Below, in pieces: positions 43,004 through 51,144 of a stretch of 64,000 bases of DNA. The stretch's first letter is position 1. Each line of letters starts with the position of its first letter. The notes beneath the pieces are model-generated. The model was given only the letters and a program-made list of their open reading frames with translations. It did no database searches and was not told the DNA's origin. Both the position numbers and the translations under genes were made by a program. The stretch is from Phenylobacterium conjunctum (GTDB lineage: Bacteria; Pseudomonadota; Alphaproteobacteria; Caulobacterales; Caulobacteraceae), in assembly GCF_042679085.1 (NCBI RefSeq), contig NZ_JBHTLQ010000003.1, positions 62,001 through 126,000 on the forward strand, given 5' to 3'.

Positions 43004-43252
43004 ATGTTGGGCATCGGACTGTTCGGGGTGCTCCTGGTCGGGCTGCTGGCGGGTTGGATCGCCAAGCGGGTGCTGAACCGCGGCCAGAGCCTGTTCGCCA
43101 ACCTGCTGGTCGGCCTGGTGGGGGCCATGCTGGGGGCCTGGGTGGCCGAGGCCCTGGACCTGCGCTTTGTGGGCCTGCTTGGCGGCCTTGTGGTGGCGAC
43201 CCTGGGCGCCCTGTTCCTGCTGGCCGTGCTCGCCATCGTTCGCCGAGGATGA
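43004..43252 (+). CDS. GlsB/YeaQ/YmgE-family small membrane protein
   Basis: An 82-residue protein with three hydrophobic segments and the glycine-rich pattern of the transglycosylase-associated (GlsB/YeaQ/YmgE) family: LLVGLLAGWIAKRVL, NLLVGLVGAMLGAWVAEAL and a last helix FVGLLGGLVVATLGALFLL. Family members are often induced by stress, but the biochemical role is unknown. It is followed after 32 bp by a DUF2842 gene. Confidence 0.85.
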   Translation: MLGIGLFGVLLVGLLAGWIAKRVLNRGQSLFANLLVGLVGAMLGAWVAEALDLRFVGLLGGLVVATLGALFLLAVLAIVRRG

Positions 43253-43284
43253 CAGCCCAGGGGCCCAGGCTGTAAGCGGAGCCC

Positions 43285-43482
43285 ATGAGCGCACGCATTC
43301 GTAAGCTGATCGGTGGGATCGGACTGATGGCCTTCCTGGCCGCCTATGTCTGGGCGGCGACGGCGATTTCCGACCGCCTGCCCGACAACATGGCCCTCAA
43401 ACTGGTGTTCTTCGCCGTCGCTGGCGTGGGCTGGGGCGTGCCGATCCTGCCGCTGCTGAGCTGGATGAACCGCGGAAAGTAG
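43285..43482 (+). CDS. DUF2842 small membrane protein
   Basis: A 65-residue protein with two hydrophobic helices (~residues 8-28 and ~38-56) joined by SDRLPDNMALKL, ending LPLLSWMNRGK, the DUF2842 pattern found mainly in alphaproteobacteria. Function unknown. It may share a transcript with the GlsB-family gene. Confidence 0.8.
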   Translation: MSARIRKLIGGIGLMAFLAAYVWAATAISDRLPDNMALKLVFFAVAGVGWGVPILPLLSWMNRGK

Positions 43483-43543
43483 ACGCCGCGAATTTGCGCT
43501 TGCCCGCGCGCCGGGAGGCGTTAGAAGGGCGCTCCGCCGATGT

Positions 43544-43620
<77 letters not shown>

Positions 43621-43640
43621 TCGGCGGATTTCCTAGAAAA

Positions 43641-44060
43641 TCAGGATCTGCCCAGCAGGGCGTCCAGCCGCGCCTTGGCGGCGACGAGGTCGTCGAGGGC
43701 CGAACCGAGGCGCGCGCGGCCCGCTTCATCGAGGGCGACGTCAGATAGGGACGGAAAGCCGCCGGCCACAGGCGCGGGCTTGGGCCGCTCGCCGGTTCCA
43801 GCTGACAGCAGCCCTTTCAGGCCAAGGTCCTTGTGCAGCTTCTGCACGCCCTTGATGGTGTAGCCGTCCTCGTGCAGCAGGGTCTTCACCCCGCGCAGCA
43901 CCGCGATGTCCTGGGGGCGATAGAACCGACGCCCGCCAGCCCGCTTCATGGGGCGAATAAAGGAGAACCGGGTCTCCCAGAACCTCAGGACGTGTTGAGG
44001 CACGTCCAGTTCATCGGCCGCTTCCGAGATCGTCCGAAAGGCGTCCGGGCCCTTGCTCAC
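43641..44060 (-). CDS. MerR-family transcriptional regulator
   Basis: A 139-residue protein with an N-terminal MerR winged-helix domain: FRTISEAADELDVPQHVLRFWETRF and GGRRFYRPQDIAVLRGVKTLL, then IKGVQKLHKDLG. The C-terminal ~60 residues are Pro-rich followed by a short helix, with no Cys cluster or obvious effector domain, so it does not look like a metal sensor. MerR next to ihfA is a conserved neighbour pair in alphaproteobacteria. It lies 14 bp after ihfA. Confidence 0.88.
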   Translation of the reverse strand: MSKGPDAFRTISEAADELDVPQHVLRFWETRFSFIRPMKRAGGRRFYRPQDIAVLRGVKTLLHEDGYTIKGVQKLHKDLGLKGLLSAGTGERPKPAPVAGGFPSLSDVALDEAGRARLGSALDDLVAAKARLDALLGRS

Positions 44061-44074
44061 GGACTAGAGCGGCC

Positions 44075-44377
44075 TCACCGCGACAGGGCGCGGTCGACCC
44101 GCGCCTTCATGACCTGGGAGGCCCGAAAGCCGATCACCCGGCGGGGTTCGATCGCGGCGGGCTCGCCGGTCTTGGGATTGCGCCCCATGCGGGCGCGCTT
44201 GGCGCGGACCTGGAAGACGCCGAAGCCGGAAAGCTTGACCTGCTCGCCCTTCTCAAGGGCGGTCGCAACCAGCTCCAGAGTGCGCTCAACAAGCTCGGAA
44301 CAATCCTGGCGGGTCAGCCCCACCTCTTCGTGAACCGCCTCGCAAAGGTCCGCCCGCGTAACCGTCGCGCCCTTCAT
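44075..44377 (-). CDS. ihfA: Integration host factor alpha subunit
   Basis: A 100-residue DNA-bending protein. Seen: TRADLCEAVHEEVGL, VKLSGFGVFQVRAKRARMGRNPKTGE in two parts (the DNA-inserting beta arm with RNPKTG) and RRVIGFRASQVMKARV. The ATG at 44377 is chosen because the alpha-subunit N-terminus (MKGATVTRADL) begins there. It follows fabH after 122 bp that contain a 9-bp inverted repeat. Confidence 0.94.
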   Translation of the reverse strand: MKGATVTRADLCEAVHEEVGLTRQDCSELVERTLELVATALEKGEQVKLSGFGVFQVRAKRARMGRNPKTGEPAAIEPRRVIGFRASQVMKARVDRALSR

Positions 44378-44445
44378 ACCTGCCCCTGCCCCACCTGGAA
44401 CTCGATCCGGCCCGGCTCGATATGTCCGGTCTCGGATACTTCTCA

Positions 44446-44469
44446 TGACCTGATTGTCGCATCAGGTCA
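44446..44469. promoter_or_regulatory. Perfect 9-bp dyad between fabH and ihfA
   Basis: TGACCTGAT and ATCAGGTCA flank a TGTCGC spacer, giving 24 bp of dyad symmetry, 68 bp upstream of the ihfA start. As RNA it would be a hairpin, but no T-run follows on the - strand, so an operator for a dimeric regulator is at least as likely. I cannot name the regulator. Confidence 0.5.
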
Positions 44470-44499
44470 AAGACTTCAAGGCCTAGATTGTGCGAACGC

Positions 44500-45480
44500 C
44501 TAAAGCCGCAGCACGCAGGCGCCCCAGGTCAGGCCCCCGCCCATGGCTTCCAGCAGCAGGAGTTGGCCCGGCTTGATCCGACCATCCTCGACGCCCTTGG
44601 CCATGGCCAGGGGGATGGAGGCGGCGGAAGTGTTGGCGTGTTCGGCCACGGTGGAGATCACCTTGGCCTCGTCGATCCCCAGCCGCCGGGCGACGCCTTC
44701 GAGGATACGGCTATTGGCCTGGTGCGGGATGAACCAGTCGACGGAGGACACCTCGACCCCAGCGTCGGCGGCAGCGGCGATCACGGCCTCTGAGATGTTC
44801 ACCACGGCGTGGCGGAACACCTGGTTGCCCTGCATGCGCAGGTGACCGATCTGACCGTTGGTGGAGACCCCGCCGTCCACATAGAGCAGGTCCTGCTTGG
44901 TCCCGTCGGCGCGCAGAGCGAAGCCCAGCAGGCCGCGGTCGTCGATCGTGCCCTGACCGGCCTGCGGCTCCAGCACCACGGCCCCGGCCCCGTCGCCGAA
45001 CAGCACGCAGGTGCCGCGGTCGGTCCAGTCCATCAGCCGGGTCATGGTCTCGGCGCCGATGACCAGGGCGCACTTGGAGCGGCCGCGGGCCACGAAGCCG
45101 TCGGCCGTCGACAGGGCGTAGACAAAGCCCGAGCAGACCGCCTGGACGTCAAAGGCGATCCCGACCGGCGCGCCCAGCTTGCGCTGGACGATGGTGGCGG
45201 TGGCCGGGAAGGTCAGGTCGCCCGTGGTGGTGGCCACAATGATCAGGTCGACATCGGCCGCCGTGCGGCCGGCACGTTCAAGGGCCTGGCGGGCGGCCTC
45301 TACGGCCAGATCGGAGACCGCCTGGTCGGGCGACGCGCGATGGCGTTGACGGATGCCGGTGCGCTCCTGGATCCACTCGTCGCTGGTCTCGACGACCTTG
45401 GCCAGATCGTCATTGGTCACCACCTCGCTGGGCAGATAGCCGCCGACGCCGGTGACAACGCTACGCAAAACCTGGGTCAC
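44500..45480 (-). CDS. fabH: Beta-ketoacyl-ACP synthase III
   Basis: A 326-residue condensing enzyme that starts fatty acid synthesis from acetyl-CoA and malonyl-ACP. Seen: DEWIQERTGIRQRH, the catalytic Cys in FDVQAVCSGFVYAL, the His in WFIPHQANSRI and the Asn in AEHANTSAASIPLA, so the triad is complete. The start is a GTG immediately after the plsX stop (TGAGTG), with a GGAG site inside plsX, indicating translational coupling. Confidence 0.95.
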   Translation of the reverse strand: MTQVLRSVVTGVGGYLPSEVVTNDDLAKVVETSDEWIQERTGIRQRHRASPDQAVSDLAVEAARQALERAGRTAADVDLIIVATTTGDLTFPATATIVQRKLGAPVGIAFDVQAVCSGFVYALSTADGFVARGRSKCALVIGAETMTRLMDWTDRGTCVLFGDGAGAVVLEPQAGQGTIDDRGLLGFALRADGTKQDLLYVDGGVSTNGQIGHLRMQGNQVFRHAVVNISEAVIAAAADAGVEVSSVDWFIPHQANSRILEGVARRLGIDEAKVISTVAEHANTSAASIPLAMAKGVEDGRIKPGQLLLLEAMGGGLTWGACVLRL

Positions 45481-46533
45481 TCAGGAGGGCTCCTCGACGG
45501 TGGACGCCTGGCTCTCGGCCAGGGCGGCGCTGAGCCGCTTCATGTTGCGCTCGATTTCGGCGGCGAAGTCGCTCTGGGCGAACCCCGAAGCCATCAGCAC
45601 AGCGTCCCGGAAGTCGCGCGCCTTGGCCCCGCCATGGGACTTCACCACCACGCCATTGAGGCCAAGAAGCGGCGCCGCGCGGGGCGGATTAAGTTTTTCA
45701 CGGAACTGCAGCAGGCCGCCGCGGGCCAGCATGGCCCCCAGCATGGCGATAGGCGAGCTGGTCAGGGCGCCCTTCAGCGCCTGCTCCACATAGCGCCCGG
45801 TGCCCTCGGCGGTCTTCAGCATGATGTTGCCGGTGAAGCCATCGGTGACCGCCACGTCGACGGTGTTCTTCGACAGGTCGTCGCCCTCGACGAAGCCGCG
45901 ATAGTCCAGGTCGAACTTTCCGGAGCTGAGGATGGCGTGCGCCTCGCGCACCTCCTCGTGGCCCTTCACGTCCTCGGAGCCCACATTGATCAGGCCGACG
46001 GTCGGTCGCGCCACCCCGTGGACCGCCCGGTGGAAGGCCTCGCCCATGATGGCGAACTCCACCAGCCGTTCGGCGTCGCAGTCGATGTTGGCGCCCACGT
46101 CGAGCACCGTGGTCAGGCCCTTCGCCCCCGGCCAGCTGGCCACCAGGCAGGGGCGGTCGAAATCGATGCTCATGCGCAGCACCAGCTTCGAAATGGCCAT
46201 CAGGCCGCCGGTGTTGCCGCTGGAGATGGCGGCGTCCGCCTCGCCGGCCTTCACCGCCTCGATGGCGTTCCACATGGACGAGCCCTTGCCGCGCCGCAGG
46301 GCGACGGCGGGCTTTTCGTCCGAGGCGATGGACTTGTCCGTATGGCGGATCTCGGCGCGAGCCTTCAGGCCCGGATGGCGTTCGAGCTCCGGGCCGATCT
46401 TGGCCTCGTCCCCGTGCAGCAGGAAGCGCGCCGCCGGCAGGGCCTCCGCGGCCTGGGCCACGCCCGGGACGGTTTCCGGCGGGCCGTGATCGCCGCCCAT
46501 CATATCGATCGAGAGGACCTGAGTTCGGGTCAC
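45481..46533 (-). CDS. plsX: Phosphate acyltransferase PlsX
   Basis: A 350-residue enzyme that converts acyl-ACP to acyl-phosphate, the donor for phospholipid synthesis. Seen: LSIDMMGGDHGP at the N-terminus, SSMWNAIEAVKAGEADAAISSGNTGG in two parts, DVGANIDC and VTDGFTGNIMLKT. The GTG at 46533 is chosen because the conserved N-terminus begins only eight residues later. It lies 76 bp after the DUF177 gene and is coupled to fabH. The gene rpmF, often between DUF177 and plsX, is absent here. Confidence 0.94.
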   Translation of the reverse strand: MTRTQVLSIDMMGGDHGPPETVPGVAQAAEALPAARFLLHGDEAKIGPELERHPGLKARAEIRHTDKSIASDEKPAVALRRGKGSSMWNAIEAVKAGEADAAISSGNTGGLMAISKLVLRMSIDFDRPCLVASWPGAKGLTTVLDVGANIDCDAERLVEFAIMGEAFHRAVHGVARPTVGLINVGSEDVKGHEEVREAHAILSSGKFDLDYRGFVEGDDLSKNTVDVAVTDGFTGNIMLKTAEGTGRYVEQALKGALTSSPIAMLGAMLARGGLLQFREKLNPPRAAPLLGLNGVVVKSHGGAKARDFRDAVLMASGFAQSDFAAEIERNMKRLSAALAESQASTVEEPS

Positions 46534-46609
46534 AAGCTTACGTCCAGCCCCGCCTTTGTGCGCGCCGGGACGATACAGGCGCCGTCCCGCCTTGCAAACC
46601 AACCGGGGA

Positions 46610-47128
46610 TCACTCCCCCTCACCCTTCAGTTTGCGCAGCACCGCAAAGGGTGACTCCTCCGGCTTGTCCGGCACGTACTCGAAGGTCGCCCCGGGCTTG
46701 CGGGGAAAGGGATCGACGGCCAGGGACAGCTGCTCGGCGGCCACGGCGGCGAGGTCGACGACGTCGCCCTCCAGGACATCGGGCGGATCGGGGGCGTCCA
46801 GGTCCAGCTCGATCTCCCCTGCCCCCGACTCAGACGGCGCATTCGGGCTGCCGGCCGGGACGACTCGCAGATCGAACTCCGCCTCGAGAGGCTGTTCAAA
46901 GCGATCGAGACTGATCCCGCAGACCTGCTCCACCACACCGGACAGCCGCCCCGTGATCTCCGCCCCGTCCAGCCAGGGCCGAAGGGTCAGCTGGATGCTC
47001 ATGGACGGCATGCTGACCAGCCCCAGCGACTTGGCCAGGACCTTGCGCTGGGCCTCATCCGGCTCGAGCCGGACGTTCAGGGCGCCGCGGCTGAGTTCGG
47101 CCAGCGACAGCGGATGCGACCAGCTCAC
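46610..47128 (-). CDS. DUF177 (YceD-family) protein
   Basis: A 172-residue acidic protein of the YceD/DUF177 family, which in several bacteria is linked to 23S rRNA accumulation. Seen: EPDEAQRKVLAKSLGL, LSGVVEQVCGISLDRFEQPL (the family's conserved centre) and a Pro/Asp-rich region DAPDPPDVLEGDVVDLA. It overlaps the bc1-chaperone stop by 4 bp and precedes plsX, the usual context. Confidence 0.85.
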   Translation of the reverse strand: MSWSHPLSLAELSRGALNVRLEPDEAQRKVLAKSLGLVSMPSMSIQLTLRPWLDGAEITGRLSGVVEQVCGISLDRFEQPLEAEFDLRVVPAGSPNAPSESGAGEIELDLDAPDPPDVLEGDVVDLAAVAAEQLSLAVDPFPRKPGATFEYVPDKPEESPFAVLRKLKGEGE

Positions 47129-47664
47129 GCCGAGACCTCCGAGGTCCAGGCCACCTTGCCGGCCAGCAGGTCCTCCAGCGGCGCGGCCTCAAGGGCGGCG
47201 CGCTGGGCCAGGACATAGGCCCGCAGCTGGGGTTCGGCCGTCGCCTCTGTCTCGGCGTACACGGTCCGGGCCAGCAGATCGCGCAGCTCGTCCTGCGCCG
47301 GCAGGAGCGCAAAGGCGTCCTGGTAAGACTTCACCCGGCCATAGAAGGCCTCGCCCAGCTTGCGCATCTTCTTGCCCACCGACAGGTCGCCCACGCCCAG
47401 CTCGCGCAGGGCGTCGTCGAGGGAGCGGACATAGGTGTCGAACAGGGCCTGGGCCGTGTCCGCGGCCTGGGGGCCGTTGCGCTTCAGGCGGTCGAGCAGC
47501 AGGACCACATGCAGGGAGTAGATCTCGAACCGGCCCACCGGCGTGTCCGGCGCGCCGAGCTCCAGATAGAGGGCCGGCGTCCGCGACTGGGCGACCACGG
47601 CCGAGTACAGCGCGCGGCCAGCGATCTGGGCGGGTTTCGGTCGGAAGAAGCGGTCCAGGAACAT
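47125..47664 (-). CDS. Ubiquinol-cytochrome c chaperone (CBP3-like)
   Basis: A 179-residue protein of the ubiquinol-cytochrome c chaperone family, related to mitochondrial Cbp3, needed for assembly of the bc1 complex. Seen: MFLDRFFRPKPAQIAGRALY, RFEIYSLHVVLLLDRLKR, SLDDALRELGVGDLSVGKKMRKLGEAFYGRV in parts. The ATG at 47664 with a GAGG site is preferred; in-frame ATGs at 47736 and 47706 would add up to 24 residues without clear homology. First gene of the block running to ihfA. Confidence 0.87.
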   Translation of the reverse strand: MFLDRFFRPKPAQIAGRALYSAVVAQSRTPALYLELGAPDTPVGRFEIYSLHVVLLLDRLKRNGPQAADTAQALFDTYVRSLDDALRELGVGDLSVGKKMRKLGEAFYGRVKSYQDAFALLPAQDELRDLLARTVYAETEATAEPQLRAYVLAQRAALEAAPLEDLLAGKVAWTSEVSA

Positions 47665-47763
47665 CACGGCCTCGATTTCGCCCTCTGCCGGGCTTAAGGG
47701 CGGCATTGCAGTAAGGGGCTGCGAGCGATAGGTCAAAGCCCTGGGAAATTGAACGGGTCAGAC

Positions 47764-48249
47764 ATGCTTCGACGCGCCGCCTTCGCCGCCCTCTCCGTCA
47801 GCCTGCTGGCGACGGCCGCATGCACGCCCATCACCACCTATTCGGGCTTCCAGGCCATCGAGGCCAATCCCAAGGACGTGAAGGTGGGCGAGGACAGCAA
47901 GTCCAGCGTCCGCGGCCGCCTGGGCTCGCCCTCGGCGACCTCCACCTTCGACCCCAACGTCTGGTTCTACATCGACCAGGTGAAGGAGACGGTGGCCTTC
48001 CGCAAGCCGGTGACCACGCGCCGCGACGTCACCGCCATCAAGTTCGACAAGGACAGCGAACAGGTGGTCAGCGTCGACCAGCTGAGCCTGAAGGACGGCA
48101 AGGTCATCGCCTTCAACGGCCGTGAGACGCCCACCCGGGGCCGCGAGCTGACCATCATCGAACAGCTGATCGGCTCGGTCGGCCGCGGCGGCATGCTGCC
48201 GAACTCGGATGAGGGCGTGCCCGGTTCGCGTCCTGGCGACCGCCGCTAA
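47764..48249 (+). CDS. bamE: Outer-membrane assembly lipoprotein BamE (SmpA/OmlA family)
   Basis: A 161-residue lipoprotein with a signal ending in LLATAAC (Cys20 lipidated). The SmpA/OmlA domain follows: SKSSVRGRLGSPSATSTFDPNVWFYID in two parts. BamE is part of the complex that inserts outer-membrane proteins. The ATG at 47764 puts the signal at the N-terminus; a TTG five codons upstream is less likely. It is divergent from the bc1-chaperone gene and closed by a strong terminator. Confidence 0.9.
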   Translation: MLRRAAFAALSVSLLATAACTPITTYSGFQAIEANPKDVKVGEDSKSSVRGRLGSPSATSTFDPNVWFYIDQVKETVAFRKPVTTRRDVTAIKFDKDSEQVVSVDQLSLKDGKVIAFNGRETPTRGRELTIIEQLIGSVGRGGMLPNSDEGVPGSRPGDRR

Positions 48250-48291
48250 GCCCGGCCAGCGACACCAACAAAAGAGACACCGTCAAAGAAG

Positions 48292-48324
48292 AACGCCCCG
48301 GAGCCAGGCTCCGGGGCGTTTTCC
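48292..48324. terminator. Bidirectional terminator between bamE and hppA
   Basis: A near-perfect 13- to 14-bp stem (48292-48305 with 48307-48320) is followed by TTTTCC on the + strand and by a T-rich CTTCTTTG on the - strand. It lies 42 bp after bamE and 27 bp after the hppA stop, so it can end both messages. Confidence 0.9.
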
Positions 48325-48346
48325 GTTTCAGACCGGGGTGTTCGGC

Positions 48347-50473
48347 TTAGCCGACCACGCCATGGGCCAGGATCGCCAGCAGCAGCAGAGCCACGATATT
48401 GGTGATCTTGATCATCGGGTTCACAGCCGGGCCGGCCGTGTCCTTGTAGGGGTCGCCGACGGTGTCGCCGGTGACGGCGGCCTTGTGGGCTTCAGAGCCC
48501 TTGCCGCCGTGATGACCTTCCTCGATCAGCTTCTTGGCGTTGTCCCACGCGCCGCCGCCCGAGGTCATCGAGATGGCGACGAACAGGCCGGTGACGATCA
48601 CGCCCATCAGCATGGCGCCGAGGGAAGCGAAGGCGTCAACCTTGCCGGCGATGGCCTTGATCACGAAGAACAGGACCACGGGCGAGGCGACCGGCAGCAG
48701 GCTGGGGACGATCATCTCGCGGATGGCGGCGCTGGTCAGGATGCCGACGGCGCGGCCGTATTCCGGCTTCACCTCCCCGGTCATGATGCCGGGGTTTTCC
48801 TTGAACTGGCGACGCACCTCGGCGACGACGGCCTCAGCCGCGCGGCCCACGGCGGTCATGGACATGCCGCCGAACAGGAAGGGCAGCAGGCCACCGAACA
48901 ACAGGCCGACCACCACGTAGGGGTTGGACAGGTCGAAGGCGACCGAGCCCATACCGTAGAAGAACGAGCCCGGCTCGGCGTTGGCCGAGAAGAACTTCAG
49001 GTCTTCGGTGTAGGCGGCGAAGAGCACCAGGGCGCCCAGGCCGGCCGAACCGATGGCGTAGCCCTTGGTCACGGCCTTGGTGGTGTTGCCCACGGCGTCG
49101 AGGGCGTCGGTGGACACCCGGACTTCCGGCGGCAGACCGGCCATTTCAGCGATGCCGCCGGCGTTGTCGGTGACAGGGCCGAAGGCGTCGAGGGCGACGA
49201 TGAAGCCGGCCAGCGACAGCATGGCGGTCGTGGCGATGGCGATGCCGAACAGGCCGGCGAGGCCGTAGGTCACGATGATGCCGCCGATGATCACCAAGGC
49301 CGGAGCCGCGGTGGATTCCAGCGACATGGCCAGGCCCTGGATCACGTTGGTGCCGTGACCGGAGACCGAGGCCTTGGCCACCGACTTCACCGGGCGGAAG
49401 CCCGTGCCGGTGTAGTACTCGGTGATGACCACGATCAGGGCGGTGACCACGAGGCCGGCGAGCCCGCAATAGAACAGGCTTTGGGCGTCGTAGGTCCGCT
49501 CACCGACAGTGACGGCGGTGGGGATCAGGTTGTTGACCACGTACCAGATGGCGCCGACGGACAGGACGCCCGTGACGATCAGGCCCTGGTAGAGCGCGCC
49601 CATGATGTTGTTGGACTTGCCCAGGCGGACGAAGAAGGTGCCGACGATGGAGGTCACGATGCAGACGCCGCAGATCGCCAGCGGCAGCAGCATCATGCTC
49701 GCCACCGCTTCGGATTCGCGGAAGAAGATCGCGGCCAGGACCATGGTGGCGACCGTGGTCACCGCATAGGTCTCGAACAGGTCGGCGGCCATGCCGGCGC
49801 AGTCGCCGACGTTGTCGCCCACGTTGTCGGCGATGGTGGCGGCGTTGCGCGGGTCATCCTCGGGGATGCCGGCTTCGACCTTGCCCACCATGTCACCGCC
49901 GACGTCGGCGCCCTTGGTGAAGATGCCGCCGCCGAGGCGGGCGAAGATGGAGATCAGCGAGGCGCCGAAGCCGAGGCAGACGAGCGCGTCGACCACTTCA
50001 CGGCTGGTGCGCTCCAGGCCCATAACATCGGTCAGGATGTAGTAGTAGCCCGCGACGCCCAGCAGGGCGAAGCCGGCGACCAGCATCCCGGTGATGGCGC
50101 CCGAACGGAACGCGAGGGACAGGCCCTTGGCCAGGCCTTCAGAGGCCGCCTGGGCGGTACGGACATTGGCGCGCACGGAGATCAGCATCCCCGCGAAGCC
50201 GGCCAGGCCCGAGAGCACCGCGCCGATGGCGAAGCCGACCGCCGCCAGCTGACCAATCAGCATGAACACGGCGACCAGGATGACCGCGCCGACGATGCCG
50301 ATGGCGGTGTATTGCTTCTGAAGATAGGCCTGCGCGCCTTCCTGGATGGCGGCGGCGATTTCCTGCATTCGAGCGTTGCCGGCGGACGCACGCATCAACG
50401 ATGCTGTCTGGGCGATCCCATACAGAACCGCTAGCGCACCGGCGACGATCACCAGCGTAAGCGAAAGACTCAT
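48347..50473 (-). CDS. hppA: Membrane-bound proton-translocating pyrophosphatase, K+-independent type
   Basis: A 708-residue, ~16-helix integral membrane enzyme that couples pyrophosphate hydrolysis to H+ transport. Seen: GGGIFTKGADVGGDMVGKVE in two parts, the catalytic GIPEDDPRNAATIADNVGDNVGD in two parts, and GNTTKAVTKGYAIGSAGL. The Lys in GNTTK and the Thr three residues later mark the K+-independent subfamily in published comparisons. Length is normal. It would use pyrophosphate from biosynthesis to energise the inner membrane. The 199-bp gap upstream should hold its promoter. Confidence 0.96.
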   Translation of the reverse strand: MSLSLTLVIVAGALAVLYGIAQTASLMRASAGNARMQEIAAAIQEGAQAYLQKQYTAIGIVGAVILVAVFMLIGQLAAVGFAIGAVLSGLAGFAGMLISVRANVRTAQAASEGLAKGLSLAFRSGAITGMLVAGFALLGVAGYYYILTDVMGLERTSREVVDALVCLGFGASLISIFARLGGGIFTKGADVGGDMVGKVEAGIPEDDPRNAATIADNVGDNVGDCAGMAADLFETYAVTTVATMVLAAIFFRESEAVASMMLLPLAICGVCIVTSIVGTFFVRLGKSNNIMGALYQGLIVTGVLSVGAIWYVVNNLIPTAVTVGERTYDAQSLFYCGLAGLVVTALIVVITEYYTGTGFRPVKSVAKASVSGHGTNVIQGLAMSLESTAAPALVIIGGIIVTYGLAGLFGIAIATTAMLSLAGFIVALDAFGPVTDNAGGIAEMAGLPPEVRVSTDALDAVGNTTKAVTKGYAIGSAGLGALVLFAAYTEDLKFFSANAEPGSFFYGMGSVAFDLSNPYVVVGLLFGGLLPFLFGGMSMTAVGRAAEAVVAEVRRQFKENPGIMTGEVKPEYGRAVGILTSAAIREMIVPSLLPVASPVVLFFVIKAIAGKVDAFASLGAMLMGVIVTGLFVAISMTSGGGAWDNAKKLIEEGHHGGKGSEAHKAAVTGDTVGDPYKDTAGPAVNPMIKITNIVALLLLAILAHGVVG

Positions 50474-50573
50474 GATTTAAGCGCCCCTTTGCGATTGCGC
50501 GGAGGGCGAGGAGGGTCGCAGCTAAGACGCACTGCGGCCGTATGTTCCCTGCCCCTGTTTGTTTCCCCTAAGC

Positions 50574-50595
50574 GGGACGCAATTTGGCGCGTCCC
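50574..50595. terminator. Hairpin upstream of hppA
   Basis: A 7-bp perfect stem (50574-50580 with 50589-50595) with an 8-nt loop, followed on the + strand by TTATTT. It lies between the FliL-like gene stop and the hppA start on the - strand, so it could terminate the cheW/FliL-like message, though the T-run is on the other side. Confidence 0.3.
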
Positions 50596-50672
50596 TTATT
50601 TAAGACTGGCGAGCGTGCCAAAACCGATGCGCGGAAGCAACAGTTCTCGCGCCAAAGGCGGGCCTTACCCGA

Positions 50673-51140
50673 TCAGGGTTGGATCGCCTTGGCCGACGAT
50701 GCCCCGGGCTTGGGCAGTCCGTACCGTTTTTGCGGCGTCTCACTGACGATCTCGATGGCGCGGACCGCGCCGGCCCCCGCCACCAGGGCCGCTTCACGGG
50801 CGAAAGCCTGCTGCAGGCGCGGCAGATCCAGGGTGGTGTAGTTGGTGGGATTGGTGAATGGCGTCCGATGCCCAAGCTTGACCAGGGCGTCACGGAAGAA
50901 CGGCTCCTTGGTCCGCAGCTTCATCACATCGGCCTTGGGATTGAGCCGGATTCGAATGGTCAGGAACACGTAGTTCACCAGCCGCCCATTGACGACGACC
51001 GGCAGGCCGACCGGCAGCAGCTCGACGAAGTCCTGAGGCGCCTTGTCCTTCTCACCGCCCTCGGCGGCGATCGCGCTGGCCGGGGCCAGAGCCGACAGGC
51101 CCAGCGCCAGGCCGCCGGCGAGCAGAAGACGGCGTTCCAA
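50673..51140 (-). CDS. Secreted or anchored protein, FliL-like
   Basis: A 155-residue protein with a signal peptide (residues ~1-25, ending near AIAAE). The mature part FVELLPVGLPVVVNGRLVNYVFLTIRIRL, in two parts, followed by EPFFRDALVKLGHRTPF resembles the C-terminal domain of FliL-type flagellar basal-body proteins, but the match is partial and the usual transmembrane anchor is replaced by a signal-like segment. It follows cheW after 4 bp, which supports a motility connection. I treat the function as unproven. Confidence 0.55.
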   Translation of the reverse strand: MERRLLLAGGLALGLSALAPASAIAAEGGEKDKAPQDFVELLPVGLPVVVNGRLVNYVFLTIRIRLNPKADVMKLRTKEPFFRDALVKLGHRTPFTNPTNYTTLDLPRLQQAFAREAALVAGAGAVRAIEIVSETPQKRYGLPKPGASSAKAIQP

Positions 51141-51144
51141 GGGC

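Noticed and set aside
43641..44060. The MerR-type gene as a metal-resistance regulator
   Set aside because: No cysteine cluster is present in the C-terminal part and no metal transporter lies nearby; the ihfA neighbourhood is a standard housekeeping context.
44809..46914. A 701-codon open frame on the + strand opposite fabH and plsX
   Set aside because: It spans two genuine conserved genes on the other strand and has antisense-type composition.
48209..50434. A 741-codon open frame on the + strand opposite hppA
   Set aside because: It is rich in His, Gly, Asp and Gln and has no recognisable domain, the signature of an antisense frame over a high-GC gene; hppA on the other strand is a complete, highly conserved enzyme.
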